Shown here piece by piece: positions 34,999 to 45,057 of a stretch of 64,000 nucleotides of DNA. The number at the start of each line of letters is the position of its first letter. Positions within the stretch are counted from its first letter, which is position 1. The DNA is from CAVQSS01 sp963746605. GTDB taxonomy: Bacteria > Desulfobacterota > RBG-13-43-22. The notes under the pieces are model-generated. The model did not search any database. It was not told the origin of the DNA and saw nothing but the letters and a program-made list of their open reading frames with translations. The stretch spans positions 10,409 through 74,408 of the forward strand of contig CAVVCH010000009.1 in assembly GCA_963746605.1 (NCBI GenBank). The letters are read 5' to 3'. The translations under genes and the position numbers were made by a program.

Positions 34999-37900
34999 AT
35001 GTCCAAGTTCTTTATCAACCGTCCCATCGTGGCCATGGTCATTTCCATCTTGTTTGTCATATTAGGAGTGGTGGCCATGGTGGGATTGCCCGTGGCCCAA
35101 TTCCCCGATATCGTCCCACCGGAGATTCAGATCTACGCCACCTATACCGGTGCCGACGCGGAGACCGTCGAACAATCGGTGGCCACGCCTATCGAGCAGC
35201 AGATCAGCGGCGTGGACAACATGAATTACATGTATTCCGTCAATGCCAGCAACGGCACCTCGCGCCTATTCGTCAACTTCGATGTCAAAACCGACCCCAA
35301 TACGGACCTGATCTTTACCCAGATGCGGCAGAACCAGGCCCAGGCCCAGTTGCCGCTGGATGTGCGCAACTACGGGGTGACCATGGTGAAATCCCGGGCC
35401 GCACCCATGATGCTCATCGGCCTGGTTTCCCCCAAGGGAACCTATGACGCCACCTTCCTGGCCAACTATGCCAATATCAATCTCAACGATCAGCTCCTGC
35501 GTGTTCCCGGCATCGGCCAGGTGGCCATCTTCGGGGCCGGCCCCTATGCGATCCGAATCTGGGTCAGACCCGACACCCTGGGAAAGTTGGGCCTCACGGT
35601 TTCCGATATCGTCAACGCCGTCCAGAAAGCAGAATACGGTCAATCCGGCCGGCCAGATCGGCAACGAGCCCGTACCACCCGGCCAGGAATATACCTATAC
35701 CGTCACGGCCCAGGGCCGACTCGTCTCCGAGGAAGATTTCGGAAACATCGTGCTCCGGGCCAATCCCGATGGGTCGATCGTCCGACTGAAGGACGTGGCC
35801 CGCATCGAATTGGGGAGCCAAAGTTATAGTATCAAGGGCCGTATCGACGGCAAGCCGGCCGGGATCATGGCCATCTACCAGTTGCCCGGTTCCAATGCCT
35901 TGACCACCGTGGAAAATATAAAAAAACTGATGGAAGAGGCCAAGAAACGATTCCCGTCGGATCTGGATTATACCATTTCCTTAGACACGACCAAGTCCAT
36001 CAATGAAGGAATTAAGGAAATCGTCATTACCCTTTTAGAGGCCCTGCTCTTGGTCATCCTGGTGGTCTACCTTTTTCTTCAGGGATGGAGGGCCACCCTG
36101 ATCCCGGCCCTGGCTGTTCCGGTCTCTCTCATCGGCACCTTTGCCGTCTTTCCCTTGCTCGGATTCTCGATCAACACCCTCTCCCTCTTCGGCCTGGTCC
36201 TGGCCATCGGTCTGGTGGTGGATGACGCCATCATTGTCGTGGAGGCCGTGGAGCGGCACATCGAAGAAGGGTTGCCCCCCAAAGAGGCGGCCTTTAAGGC
36301 CATGGAGGAGGTCTCGGGGCCGGTCATGGCCATTGCCCTGATCCTGTCCGCGGTCTTTATCCCCACCATCTTCATCCCGGGAATCACCGGCCGGCTCTAC
36401 CAGCAGTTTGCCGTAACCATCGCCATCTCGGTCCTTATCTCGGCCTTCAATGCCCTGACCCTCAGCCCGGCCCTCTGCGCCCTCCTGCTCAAACCGGGGA
36501 AACAGACGCGGGGTCCTTTGGGAATCTTCTTCGGATGGTTCAACCGCTCCTTCGGGAAGGCCTCGAGGGGATATATCCGTCTCTGCGGGTCGCTCATTCG
36601 CAAAAGTGCCTTGAGTCTTATCCTTCTGGCCGGGATAGCCCTCCTCGGCGGACTTCTGGGTGAAAGAATTCCCACCGGGTTCCTGCCCGAGGAAGATCTG
36701 GGATACATGTACGTCAACGTGACCCTCCCCCAGGCCGCCTCGCTTCAACGGACGGACGACACCTGCCGAAAAATCGAAGCCATTCTCAAAAATACACCGG
36801 GCGTGGAGCACTACCAGGCCATCATCGGCCTCAGCCTCATGAGTATCGCCCAAAATACCTATAGCGGTTTCTTCTTTGTGACTCTGAAGGAGTGGAAAGA
36901 CCGAAAAAGACCGGAAGAGCAATACCAGGCCATCATGAATCACTTGAATACCGAATTGGCGAAATTGCCCCAGGCCGTGGCCTTTGCCTTTCCCCCACCG
37001 GCCATCCAAGGCATCGGTCTGGCCGGCGGGGCCACCATGGTGCTCCAAGACAGGGCCGGGAAGCCCATTTCCTTCCTGGCTGAAAACGTCAACAAGTTCA
37101 TCGAGGAGGCCCGCAAAAGGCCGGAACTGGCCCGGGTCACCACCACCCTTCTCCCGGCCGTTCCACAGCGCTTTGTGAAGGTGGACCGCGACCAGGTCCT
37201 TAAGCAGGGGGTGGACCTGGGAGAGGTCTACCAGACCCTTCAGACCTTCATGGGCGGCTATTTCATAAACTATTTTAATCGCTTTAGCCGGCAATGGCAG
37301 GTCTTTGTCCAGGCCGAAGGGGAATACCGGACCAAGGCGGAAGATGTCCGGCAATTTTCTGTCCGCAATAACCAAGGGGACTTTGTGCCGCTTTCCGCCT
37401 TGACGACCATGGAGTCCCGTCCCGGTCCTGAGTTTACCATGCGCTACAACCTGTACCGTTCGGCTCAGATCAATGCCATGGGTAAACCCGGATTCAGTTC
37501 CGGGCAGGTCATGAAGGCCCTCGAAGAGGTCTTCCACCGAACCATGCCGGCCGAGATGGGATTCGACTATATCGGCATGACCTTTCAGGAAAAAAAGGCC
37601 CAGGAAGGGATACCGGCCTCAGCCATATTCGGGTTTTCCCTGCTCTGTGTTTTTCTGATCCTGGCCGCCCTCTATGAGAGCTGGTCCCTGCCCTTCAGCG
37701 TTCTTCTCTGCACCCCGGTGGCGGTTTTCGGGGCCTTCGCCGGAATATGGATTCTGGGACAGGTTAACAATGTCTATGCCCAGATCGGCCTCATTGTCCT
37801 CATTGGTTTGGGAGCCAAGAATGCCATCCTGATCGTAGAGTTTGCCAAGACCCGCTATGAGGGGGGAACCCCCCTGACCGATGCCGCCCTGGAAGGGGCC

Positions 37901-38149
37901 CGTCTGCGTCTGAGACCGATTCTGATGACCTCCTTCGCCTTCCTGTTGGGCGTTCTTCCGCTGGCCTTTTCTAAGGGAGCCGGTGCCGTGGCCCGCCGAA
38001 TCATGGGGACCGCCGTTATGGGAGGGACCACCGCCGCCTCGGTGATCGCCATTTTCCTTATACCGGTAACCTTCTATGTTGTAGAAAGAGTGGCCCATGG
38101 ACGAAAGAAAAAGGAACCGGTCCAAGAAGGGAGGAAGGAGCATGACTAA
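34999..38149 (+). CDS. RND efflux permease, AcrB/HAE1 type (frameshifted)
   Basis: The first 210 residues (from MSKFFINRPIVAMVISILFV) read to DIVNAVQKAE. The next frame continues KQNTVNPAGQIGNEPVPPGQ to the end. Removing one A of AAA at 35626-35628 gives about 1049 residues. TM4 has VVDDAIIVVEAVERHIEEG. GQIG and the GF-loop context after the shift are typical of HAE1 pumps with broad drug or solvent ranges. Its end overlaps the channel gene by 8 bp. Confidence 0.88.
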
Positions 38150-39593
38150 GCCGATCATCGCCGCCCTCCTGATCTTTTTGACAACATCCTGTACCCTGGG
38201 ACCCGATTACCGGCGCCCGACCATCGAAACCCCTTCAGGCTGGCGTCTGGAAGAGGGGGAATCCAGGGAAGTGGTCAACACGCGTTGGTGGGAACAGTTT
38301 GAAGATCCGGTCTTGAACGGCCTGATCGTGACGGCCCTTCAGGAAAATAAAGAAATCAGGCTCGCCGCCTTCAGGGTCGAAGAATTCCTGGGCCGATACG
38401 GATTTGTCCGCTCCTACCTTTTCCCTCAGGTCAATGCCTTGGCCCTGGGCCAACAGAAAAGGGTGACCGAATACTCCAATCCTCCCTGGCCTTCCACGGC
38501 CGACAACCCCTACAGTGACTATCAGGCGCTCCTTTCCGCTTCCTGGGAAATCGACCTCTGGGGGAAGCTCCGCAGGGCCTCCGAAGCGGCCCGGGCTGAA
38601 CTGCTGGGCACCGAAGAGGCCAGACGAGCGGTTATTTTAACGATAGTAACGGCGGTGGCTGCGGCCTACACGGATCTTCGGGACCTGGATAAACAGTTGG
38701 AAATCGCCCAACGAACAGCCCAAAGTCGACAAGATGCCTTCGACCTCTTCCAGCTTCGCTTTGATCGGGGGCTGATCTCCGAGCTGGAATTAAAGCAGAT
38801 CGAATCGGAAGTGCAGGCCACTCTGGTCACGGTGGCTTCCCTGCAAAAAGCCATTGTCCAGCAGGAAAACGCCTTGAGTCTCCTCATCGGCCGTAATCCG
38901 TCACCGATCCTCAGAGGTAAAACCGTGGATGACCTGGTCCTGCCCGCCGTTCCGGCGGGAATACCCTCCCAGCTTCTGGAAAGACGCCCGGATATCCGTC
39001 GTGCCGAACAGGACCTTATCGCCGCCAATGCCCGGATCGGCGTGGCCAGGGCCCTCTATTTTCCGACCATCTCCCTGACCGGTTTTCTGGGTTTGGAAAG
39101 CAACGACCTGTCCAAGCTTTTCAGCGGAGCAGCCCGGAACTGGAACTACGCCGCCTCGATTACCCAGCCGATTTTCACGGCCGGCGGGATTGCCGGGACC
39201 GTCAAGGCCACCGAAGCCGTCCAGCAACAGGCTTCAATCCGTTATCAGCAGACCATTCAGAATGCCTTCCGGGAGGTGGAGGACGCCCTCATCGATCAGG
39301 CCAAATCCCGGGAGCAATTAACGTTCCAGAAGAAACAATTGGAGGCGTTGAGGGGCTACTTCAGTTTGGCCAAAATACGCTACGCGAACGGCTACACCAG
39401 CTTTCTGGAAGTCCTGGACGCCGAGCGGGGCCTCTTCAATACCGAGCTTTCCTACACGCAGACGCAAGGCCTCCTCTTCCGCGCCCTGATCAACCTTTAC
39501 AAGGCCATGGGCGGGGGCTGGGTGGTCGAAGCGGATACGCTTACCGGATTGGATCAAACGCGCCTCAGTCCTTCGGAGGTCAATGGGCCTTGA
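38142..39593 (+). CDS. Outer-membrane efflux channel lipoprotein (NodT family)
   Basis: 483 residues from ATG at 38142, chosen because AAGGAGC precedes it and the lipobox FLTTSC then sits near residue 17. TLGPDYRRPTIETP follows, with LLERRPDIRRAEQDLIAANARIGVA mid-protein and QNAFREVEDALIDQA later. Third gene of the AcrAB-type operon. The 177 bp after it contain no clear terminator and lead to the RRM gene. Confidence 0.92.
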   Translation: MTKPIIAALLIFLTTSCTLGPDYRRPTIETPSGWRLEEGESREVVNTRWWEQFEDPVLNGLIVTALQENKEIRLAAFRVEEFLGRYGFVRSYLFPQVNALALGQQKRVTEYSNPPWPSTADNPYSDYQALLSASWEIDLWGKLRRASEAARAELLGTEEARRAVILTIVTAVAAAYTDLRDLDKQLEIAQRTAQSRQDAFDLFQLRFDRGLISELELKQIESEVQATLVTVASLQKAIVQQENALSLLIGRNPSPILRGKTVDDLVLPAVPAGIPSQLLERRPDIRRAEQDLIAANARIGVARALYFPTISLTGFLGLESNDLSKLFSGAARNWNYAASITQPIFTAGGIAGTVKATEAVQQQASIRYQQTIQNAFREVEDALIDQAKSREQLTFQKKQLEALRGYFSLAKIRYANGYTSFLEVLDAERGLFNTELSYTQTQGLLFRALINLYKAMGGGWVVEADTLTGLDQTRLSPSEVNGP

Positions 39594-39770
39594 TGGCCCT
39601 TTAGGATTTTGGTGGTTCGCGCTTGGAGGGGCGCGGCCGCGATAAGGGTGGCTCGGCTGGAGAACGGGCCTTGGTGACGCCGGGCCTCAGCGGCCGGACC
39701 GGATAGGAAGGACTTCACCCAAAAGGGCGAAGCGACGATGACTGACACTTTATTGAAAAAGGAGAACGGC

Positions 39771-40082
39771 ATGAAACTTTACGTTGGAAATTTATCGTAC
39801 GAGGTTACCGAAGAGGATCTAAGGCAAATGTTCGAACCCTTTGGGCAGGTTGAATCCGCCACCATCATAAAAGACAGGGCCAGCGGTCAATCCAAGGGAT
39901 TTGGATTCGTGGAGTTCCCTTCCCAGGCGGAGGGTCGGTCGGCCATCGAGGGCCTGAACGACCATGAGCTGAAAGGAAGAAAGATGAATGTGAACGAGGC
40001 CCGCCCTCGCACTGAAAGTCGCGGAGGCCAGGGCGGTTACGGCGGTGGCGGTCGGGGAGGACGCGGGAGGAGCAGAGGGTAA
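39771..40082 (+). CDS. RRM-type RNA-binding protein with Gly-rich tail
   Basis: 103 residues from ATG at 39771 (AAGGAGAACGGC upstream). One RNA recognition motif: RNP2 LYVGNLSY at residues 3-10 and RNP1 KGFGFVEF near 43-50. The tail is RGGQGGYGGGGRGGRGRSRG, an RGG-like disordered region. Bacterial proteins of this kind (Rbp in cyanobacteria and deltaproteobacteria) bind single-stranded RNA and are often cold-induced. Upstream in-frame codons from 39738 are discounted because of the ribosome binding site. Confidence 0.9.
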   Translation: MKLYVGNLSYEVTEEDLRQMFEPFGQVESATIIKDRASGQSKGFGFVEFPSQAEGRSAIEGLNDHELKGRKMNVNEARPRTESRGGQGGYGGGGRGGRGRSRG

Positions 40083-40126
40083 CAGGTGCCCCCTGCATCC
40101 TTTTCCGGCAAATCCCGGAGACGTGC

Positions 40127-40867
40127 ATGATTCCTTGGCAGTTACTCGACAGCGCGCCGATACCCGGGAGCGGCAAATCGCTTAGCCTCTATCAGCGGGG
40201 CGGGGAGTTCTCGATCCGGATAGAAGGCCGTGAAGTCATGAACAGCGCCGTTCATGAATCGGAAGAAGCGCTGGCCGAACGCGCCTTGGTCCGAATCGCC
40301 GGTCGGCCCCGTCCCCGGGTCTTGATCGGCGGTCTGGGGATGGGGTTTACCGCGGCGGCGGCACTGCGGACCCTGGGCGCCGAAGGTCGCGTGGTGGTGG
40401 CCGAACTGGTCCCGGCCGTAATCCAGTGGAACCGGGGTCCCCTGGGAGAGCCGGCCGGCCGGCCGCTTCAAGATCCCCGGGTCACCGTTCGCGAGGGTGA
40501 CGTCGCCTCCTTCCTTTTGAAGGAACGCCGGACCTACGACGCCATCCTGTTGGATGTAGATAACGGACCCGAGGATCTGACGCGAAGAGGCAATCACTGG
40601 CTGTACACCGAGAGCGGTCTGGAGGCCGCGGCCGAAGCCCTGCGAACGGAAGGGGTCTTGGCCGTCTGGTCGGCCGGTCCCGATCGGGCCTTCTCCCGGC
40701 GTCTCCGCCGTGCCGGTTTCGAGGTGGAGGAAATGCGGGTGGGGTCGAAAGGCCCTCGCGGCCGAAGCCGGCATACCATCTGGCTCGCCGGCCGCGGCCC
40801 CTGCACCGCTGGAAAACCATTTCCCAGAGAGCCAGGCGGCCCTACCAGATCTGGGGGTCCCCATTGA
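40127..40867 (+). CDS. Spermidine synthase-like methyltransferase-fold protein
   Basis: 246 residues with a Rossmann-like fold: VLIGGLGMGFTAAAAL (motif I), VVVAELVPAVIQWNR (acidic loop), VREGDVASFL and YDAILLDVDNGPEDL. This matches the spermidine synthase/SpeE-like superfamily, but the N-terminal beta domain is short and the catalytic Asp context differs, so aminopropyl transfer is not certain. The last 25 residues are Pro/Gly-rich and may be spurious extension. It is 44 bp after the RRM gene and converges on rpoD. Confidence 0.75.
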   Translation: MIPWQLLDSAPIPGSGKSLSLYQRGGEFSIRIEGREVMNSAVHESEEALAERALVRIAGRPRPRVLIGGLGMGFTAAAALRTLGAEGRVVVAELVPAVIQWNRGPLGEPAGRPLQDPRVTVREGDVASFLLKERRTYDAILLDVDNGPEDLTRRGNHWLYTESGLEAAAEALRTEGVLAVWSAGPDRAFSRRLRRAGFEVEEMRVGSKGPRGRSRHTIWLAGRGPCTAGKPFPREPGGPTRSGGPH

Positions 40868-40901
40868 AAAGGGCGAAGCTTCAAAAAGGAAGGGACGTCT
40901 T

Positions 40902-42644
40902 CTAATCCACGAAGCTCTTTAACCGTTTACTCCGGCTGGGGTGACGTAGCTTACGGAGGGCCTTGGCCTCAATCTGGCGGATTCGTTCCCGGGTGACGTC
41001 AAAATCCCGGCCTACCTCTTCCAGGGTATGATCGGCTTTTTCCCCGATCCCGAACCGCATACGCAACACCTTCTCTTCCCTGGAGGTCAGTGTGGATAAG
41101 ACCTTGCGGGTCTGCTCGGAGAGGTTCAGGCGGATCACCGCTTCCGAAGGAGACAATATTTTCTTATCTTCGATGAAATCCCGCAGATGGCTGTCCTCCT
41201 CCTCGCCGATCGGTGTTTCCAGAGAAATGGGCTCTTTGGCTATTTTTAAGACCTTGCGCACCTTATCCAGAGGGAATTCCATCCGCTCGGCGATTTCTTC
41301 CGGGGTGGGTTCCCGTCCCATCTCCTGGACCAGATAGCGGGCGGTGCGAATCAGTTTGTTAATGGTTTCGATCATGTGCACCGGGATGCGTATGGTTCGG
41401 GCCTGGTCGGCGATGGCCCGGGTGATGGCCTGACGCACCCACCAGGTGGCATAGGTACTGAATTTATACCCCCGCTGGTATTCAAACTTATCCACCGCCT
41501 TCATCAGTCCGATGTTACCCTCCTGGATCAAATCCAGAAACTGCAAGCCACGATTGGTATATTTCTTAGCGATGCTGACGACCAGGCGCAGGTTGGCCTC
41601 AATCAGTTCGGATTTGGCATTCTTGGCCTTGTATTCCCCATGATCGATTTGCCGGAGGATTTTTTTCAAAAACTTGGAGGTCATTTTCGATTCTTGCTCC
41701 ACCCGACGAACTTTTCGCTCCCCGTTGCGCACCCGGCGGTCCAGTTCCAGGAGCTCTTCCTTGGAAAGACCGGTCTGCCGCATTAAGGACCGGGACTGGC
41801 CGTCTTGCTTAAACTTGCGGAGGGGCTTTTTCAGATCCGCCAGCGGAATCGAGATTCTTTTTACGGCCTCCTGAATCTCCGCTTCCCCCTTTTCGATGCG
41901 TTCGGCGAAAGCCCGGAGTTTGTTGACTACCCGGTCGATCTGTCGTTTGTCCAACCGTAATTCCTTCAGGCGCTCGACGATCCGGTGTTTGTTCTCGTCG
42001 ATCTGATCCTTGATCTTCTTTTTTCGCGCCGTCACCAAATCCTGACCTAATTTTTCCTGCAACTTGATGTTCTTCTCATAGATGGTCTTGACCTCTAAAA
42101 AAAGCTGCAGGACTTTTTTTCGGTGGGCTTCGGTTTCGATAAAAGGTTCTTCGTCGTCGCTGTCTCGAACGATCTCCCGCAACTTAACGATTCCCTGTTG
42201 GAATTTTTCCCCCAAGATAATAAATTCCTTAATGCCCACGGGGGATTCCAGCAAGGCGTTGATGACTTCGTGTTTGCCCTCTTCGATCCGTTTGGCGATT
42301 TCCACCTCTCCTTCCCGGGTCAGCAGGGAATAATACCCCATTTCCTTCAGATACATCTTTACCGGGTCGGTGGTTTTGGCCCCCACCTCCGCCCCCCAGC
42401 GAATTTCAGCTTCTTCATCTTCCTCGGTCCGTTCCTCCTCCAGCTTGTCTTTGGATCGGCCCCGGGGAGCGGCGTCCAGGAGTTGAATATCCGTTTCTTC
42501 AAAGATCAGCAGCATATCATCGATGGGTTCGTGGCCCACTAATTCTTGGGTCAAAGCTTCCCCGCCCTCCTCCAGATCCAGATATTCCTTTTCTTTGGCC
42601 AGAGAAATCATCTTAAAATCTTCCAGAGTGGTGTTCTTAGACAT
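40902..42644 (-). CDS. rpoD: RNA polymerase primary sigma factor (sigma-70)
   Basis: 580 residues. Region 1.2 near DPVKMYLKEMGYYSLLTREGEVEIAKRIEEG; regions 2.1-2.4 in NLRLVVSIAKKYTNRGLQFLDLIQEGNIGLMKAVDKFEYQ and YATWWVRQAITRAIADQ; region 3 in GREPTPEEIAERM; region 4 ends EVGRDFDVTRERIRQIEAKALRKLRHPSR. Region 1.1 is short and acidic. It directs housekeeping promoters. Last gene of the rpsU-dnaG-rpoD operon, 9 bp after dnaG. Confidence 0.97.
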   Translation of the reverse strand: MSKNTTLEDFKMISLAKEKEYLDLEEGGEALTQELVGHEPIDDMLLIFEETDIQLLDAAPRGRSKDKLEEERTEEDEEAEIRWGAEVGAKTTDPVKMYLKEMGYYSLLTREGEVEIAKRIEEGKHEVINALLESPVGIKEFIILGEKFQQGIVKLREIVRDSDDEEPFIETEAHRKKVLQLFLEVKTIYEKNIKLQEKLGQDLVTARKKKIKDQIDENKHRIVERLKELRLDKRQIDRVVNKLRAFAERIEKGEAEIQEAVKRISIPLADLKKPLRKFKQDGQSRSLMRQTGLSKEELLELDRRVRNGERKVRRVEQESKMTSKFLKKILRQIDHGEYKAKNAKSELIEANLRLVVSIAKKYTNRGLQFLDLIQEGNIGLMKAVDKFEYQRGYKFSTYATWWVRQAITRAIADQARTIRIPVHMIETINKLIRTARYLVQEMGREPTPEEIAERMEFPLDKVRKVLKIAKEPISLETPIGEEEDSHLRDFIEDKKILSPSEAVIRLNLSEQTRKVLSTLTSREEKVLRMRFGIGEKADHTLEEVGRDFDVTRERIRQIEAKALRKLRHPSRSKRLKSFVD

Positions 42645-42653
42645 TAGGACTCC

Positions 42654-44432
42654 TTAATTCTTCATTGGGGCTAATAGTTGCTTCCGCTGTTTAAGCAGGT
42701 CTTGTTTTCTCTCCAGCAAGGTCATCAATTCAGAAGTCATCCCTTGGCGTTCTTGATCCTGAATCGCCTGGAGTAAAGACCTTTCTTGACGACGCATGGC
42801 CCTCAGCTCAAGGGTCTTCAGCAAGTCTTGCAAAAAGGATTCCTGATCGCGTTCATCGATAAACTCCTGAAGGGCCAGGGCCGCCACCCGGCTTTTAAGG
42901 GTCTGCTCCTCCACCCGTTCCAGCAGCCAAACCAGATCCATCGCTCCCTTTTCTTTCACTGTTTGGGTGATGGCTTCAAACACCTGGAGGGCTTCCGGGC
43001 CGACCATGACGTCGTGCAAGTCCTGGTTCAAGAGCCGTTCCGGCGCTTGGGGGATTCGCAACAGGGCTTCGATGATCCGCCATTCCAGTCCTTTAACCTG
43101 CTCACCTTTAATTTTTTCCGCAATCCGGGCCGCCGGGTTAGTCTGTCCTTTGGCCCTCAGCATCTGGTTGATCGCCGTTTCCGACAAGCTTAAGCGTTCC
43201 CCGATCAGCTTGACATAATACGCCTGCTCGGCGGGGGCCAGGGACTGGATCGTCGGCAGGACTTTTTCCAAAGCCCGAAGCCGATCCTGAATGTCGCCCG
43301 ATACCCCCGCCAAATACTGGTCCAGGAAAAAAACCATCATGGGCAGGGACTGCCCCAGTTCCTGCGTAAACCGTTCGGCCCCGACTTGAAACAAATAACT
43401 GTCCGGATCGGCCTGGGGTGGCAGGACTTTAATCCGGGCGGAAACCCCCTCTTCCTGGAAAACGGCCACACTGCGCAGAGCCGCTTGCCGGCCAGCCGAA
43501 TCCCCATCATAGACCAATATAAGTTCTTCGGCCGCCCCCTTCAAGCGTCGAACCTGATGCGCCCCCAAGGCCGTTCCCAGGGTGGCCACCGTCTGTTTAA
43601 AACCATGAAGATGGAGGCTCAAACAATCGAAATAACCCTCTACGATCAACACCTGTCGCTTCTGCCGGATGGCCGGCAGGGCTTGAGGCAGGCCGTAAAG
43701 GGAACGCCCCTTATTAAAAATGATGGATTCCGGAGAATTCAAATACTTGGGACTTTCATCTCCCAAGGCCCGCCCCCCGAAGGCCATCACCCTCTTTTTT
43801 TCATCCCAGATCGGAAAGATCAGACGGTTGCGGAATCGGTCATACCCGCCCCTTTGGTCTTTTCTGATGATCAGCCCGGATTGTTCAATCCGGGACGGGT
43901 CGAGCCCCTGTTGCTGTAAAAATTGGGCCAATCGGTCCCAAGCCTCCGGGGCATAGCCCAGGTTAAATTCTTCGATAATTCCGCGGGTCATCTTCCGCCG
44001 GCGCAGGTATTCCCGGCCCGGTCGCCCTTCCGGGGAGGACATCAGTTGGCGATGATAAAAATCCGCCGCCAGTTGATAGAGGGCCCTCAGTTCATCCCGC
44101 TGACGATTTTCCGCCGCCTGTTCCCGGGAGAGTACGGCGGTTGGAATCGCTATCCCCAGGAATTGGGCCAATTCATTCACCGCCTCCGGAAAGCTCAGGC
44201 GCTGATAGTGCATGAGAAACGTAAACACATTGCCGCCTAACCCGCAACCGAAGCAATGAAAAATCTGTTTTTCTTCGTTTACCGTCAAGGAAGGCGTCTT
44301 TTCCTGGTGGAAAGGACAAAGCCCCAAAAAATTACGTCCGGTCTTCTTTAAGGGGACAAATCTGGAAATAACCGAAACGATATTGGACGCCTCCTTTAGC
44401 TGAGTGACAAACGATTCGGAGATGAAGGCCAT
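42654..44432 (-). CDS. dnaG: DNA primase
   Basis: 592 residues. The N-terminal CHC2 zinc-binding domain contains GLCPFHQEKTPSL and HCFGCGLGGNVF. The catalytic core has the Toprim segment LILVYDGDSAGRQAALRSV and FGGRALGDESPKYLNSPE. The C-terminal DnaB-interacting part is diverged. It makes primers for lagging-strand synthesis. Middle gene of the macromolecular synthesis operon. Confidence 0.97.
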   Translation of the reverse strand: MAFISESFVTQLKEASNIVSVISRFVPLKKTGRNFLGLCPFHQEKTPSLTVNEEKQIFHCFGCGLGGNVFTFLMHYQRLSFPEAVNELAQFLGIAIPTAVLSREQAAENRQRDELRALYQLAADFYHRQLMSSPEGRPGREYLRRRKMTRGIIEEFNLGYAPEAWDRLAQFLQQQGLDPSRIEQSGLIIRKDQRGGYDRFRNRLIFPIWDEKKRVMAFGGRALGDESPKYLNSPESIIFNKGRSLYGLPQALPAIRQKRQVLIVEGYFDCLSLHLHGFKQTVATLGTALGAHQVRRLKGAAEELILVYDGDSAGRQAALRSVAVFQEEGVSARIKVLPPQADPDSYLFQVGAERFTQELGQSLPMMVFFLDQYLAGVSGDIQDRLRALEKVLPTIQSLAPAEQAYYVKLIGERLSLSETAINQMLRAKGQTNPAARIAEKIKGEQVKGLEWRIIEALLRIPQAPERLLNQDLHDVMVGPEALQVFEAITQTVKEKGAMDLVWLLERVEEQTLKSRVAALALQEFIDERDQESFLQDLLKTLELRAMRRQERSLLQAIQDQERQGMTSELMTLLERKQDLLKQRKQLLAPMKN

Positions 44433-44769
44433 CGGTTTATCCGTCGGCTCGCAGGCTCGATAGGGGGTTGGCGGTCAATGATGCGGAGACGCTGCAGACT
44501 CAGGATTGGACCAAAACGCTTTGATCCGGAGGATTCCCACTGTTTCCCGAAAGTTTTGAAGCTCCCGCCGATACCTTGGTGGGAGCTTCATGGATTCTGG
44601 GCAAATATCGGGACGGTTTTCAATTTCCAACCGCCGATAATTTTTCCTTTTGAAATTGTTCAATCCGGTTTTTCAACGAAGTGCGACAGGAGCGCCATCA
44701 GGAAAGCCGCGCCTTATCTTAGGATGTAAGAGCCTGGGTAATAGCGGCGTCGATCCGCCCGGCGAACAA
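44433..44769. other. rpsU-dnaG intergenic region
   Basis: 337 bp. It contains the hairpin at 44558-44589 and no supported gene. The 62-codon frame at 44475-44663 has no ribosome binding site and no family features. In E. coli the same gap holds an attenuator that lets rpsU be expressed more than dnaG; a similar role is possible here. Confidence 0.5.
44558..44589 (-). promoter_or_regulatory. Hairpin in the rpsU-dnaG spacer
   Basis: GAAGCTCCC (44558-44566) pairs perfectly with GGGAGCTTC (44581-44589); extra pairing narrows the 14-nt loop. No T tract follows on the minus strand, so a processing site or leader structure fits better than a Rho-independent terminator. Confidence 0.5.
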
Positions 44770-44967
44770 TCATGATTCAAACTTCCGCATTCTCCGGAGC
44801 GCCCTTTTTTTGGCGGCTAACGCCTTCTTTTTTCGCTTGACGCTGGGCTTTTCATAGTATTCTCTTTTGCGGACCTCTGAAAGAATTCCGGCCTTTTCGC
44901 ACTGTTTCTTGAACCGTCTTAAGGCGTTTTCAAAGGATTCAGCAGACTTGATCCTTACGCCCGTCAT
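44770..44967 (-). CDS. rpsU: 30S ribosomal protein S21
   Basis: 65 residues, strongly basic: SAESFENALRRFKKQCEKAGILSEVRKREYYEKPSVKRKKK is the S21 signature. It helps the 30S subunit base-pair with mRNA. First gene of the rpsU-dnaG-rpoD operon, driven by the promoter at 45023-45051. GGGAGGGAGGG precedes the ATG. Confidence 0.97.
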   Translation of the reverse strand: MTGVRIKSAESFENALRRFKKQCEKAGILSEVRKREYYEKPSVKRKKKALAAKKRALRRMRKFES

Positions 44968-45022
44968 TCAATTCCCTCCCTCCCGTCGAAAATTTATTTA
45001 AATTATTTTTAGTCAAACTTTT

Positions 45023-45051
45023 ACTATGATCATGATAATTAAAGAAGTCAA
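45023..45051 (-). promoter_or_regulatory. Sigma-70 promoter of the rpsU-dnaG-rpoD operon
   Basis: On the minus strand TTGACT (45051-45046), 17-bp spacer, CATAGT (45028-45023) in a very AT-rich region. It lies directly after the hisA stop and about 56 bp upstream of rpsU. Confidence 0.65.
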
Positions 45052-45057
45052 TATAAA

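Noticed and set aside
36035..37537. 500-codon minus-strand frame opposite the AcrB-like permease
   Set aside because: Composition (Gly, Asp and His rich) is that of an antisense shadow of a membrane protein gene.
44475..44663. 62-codon frame between rpsU and dnaG
   Set aside because: No ribosome binding site, no family features and it covers the hairpin of the operon spacer.
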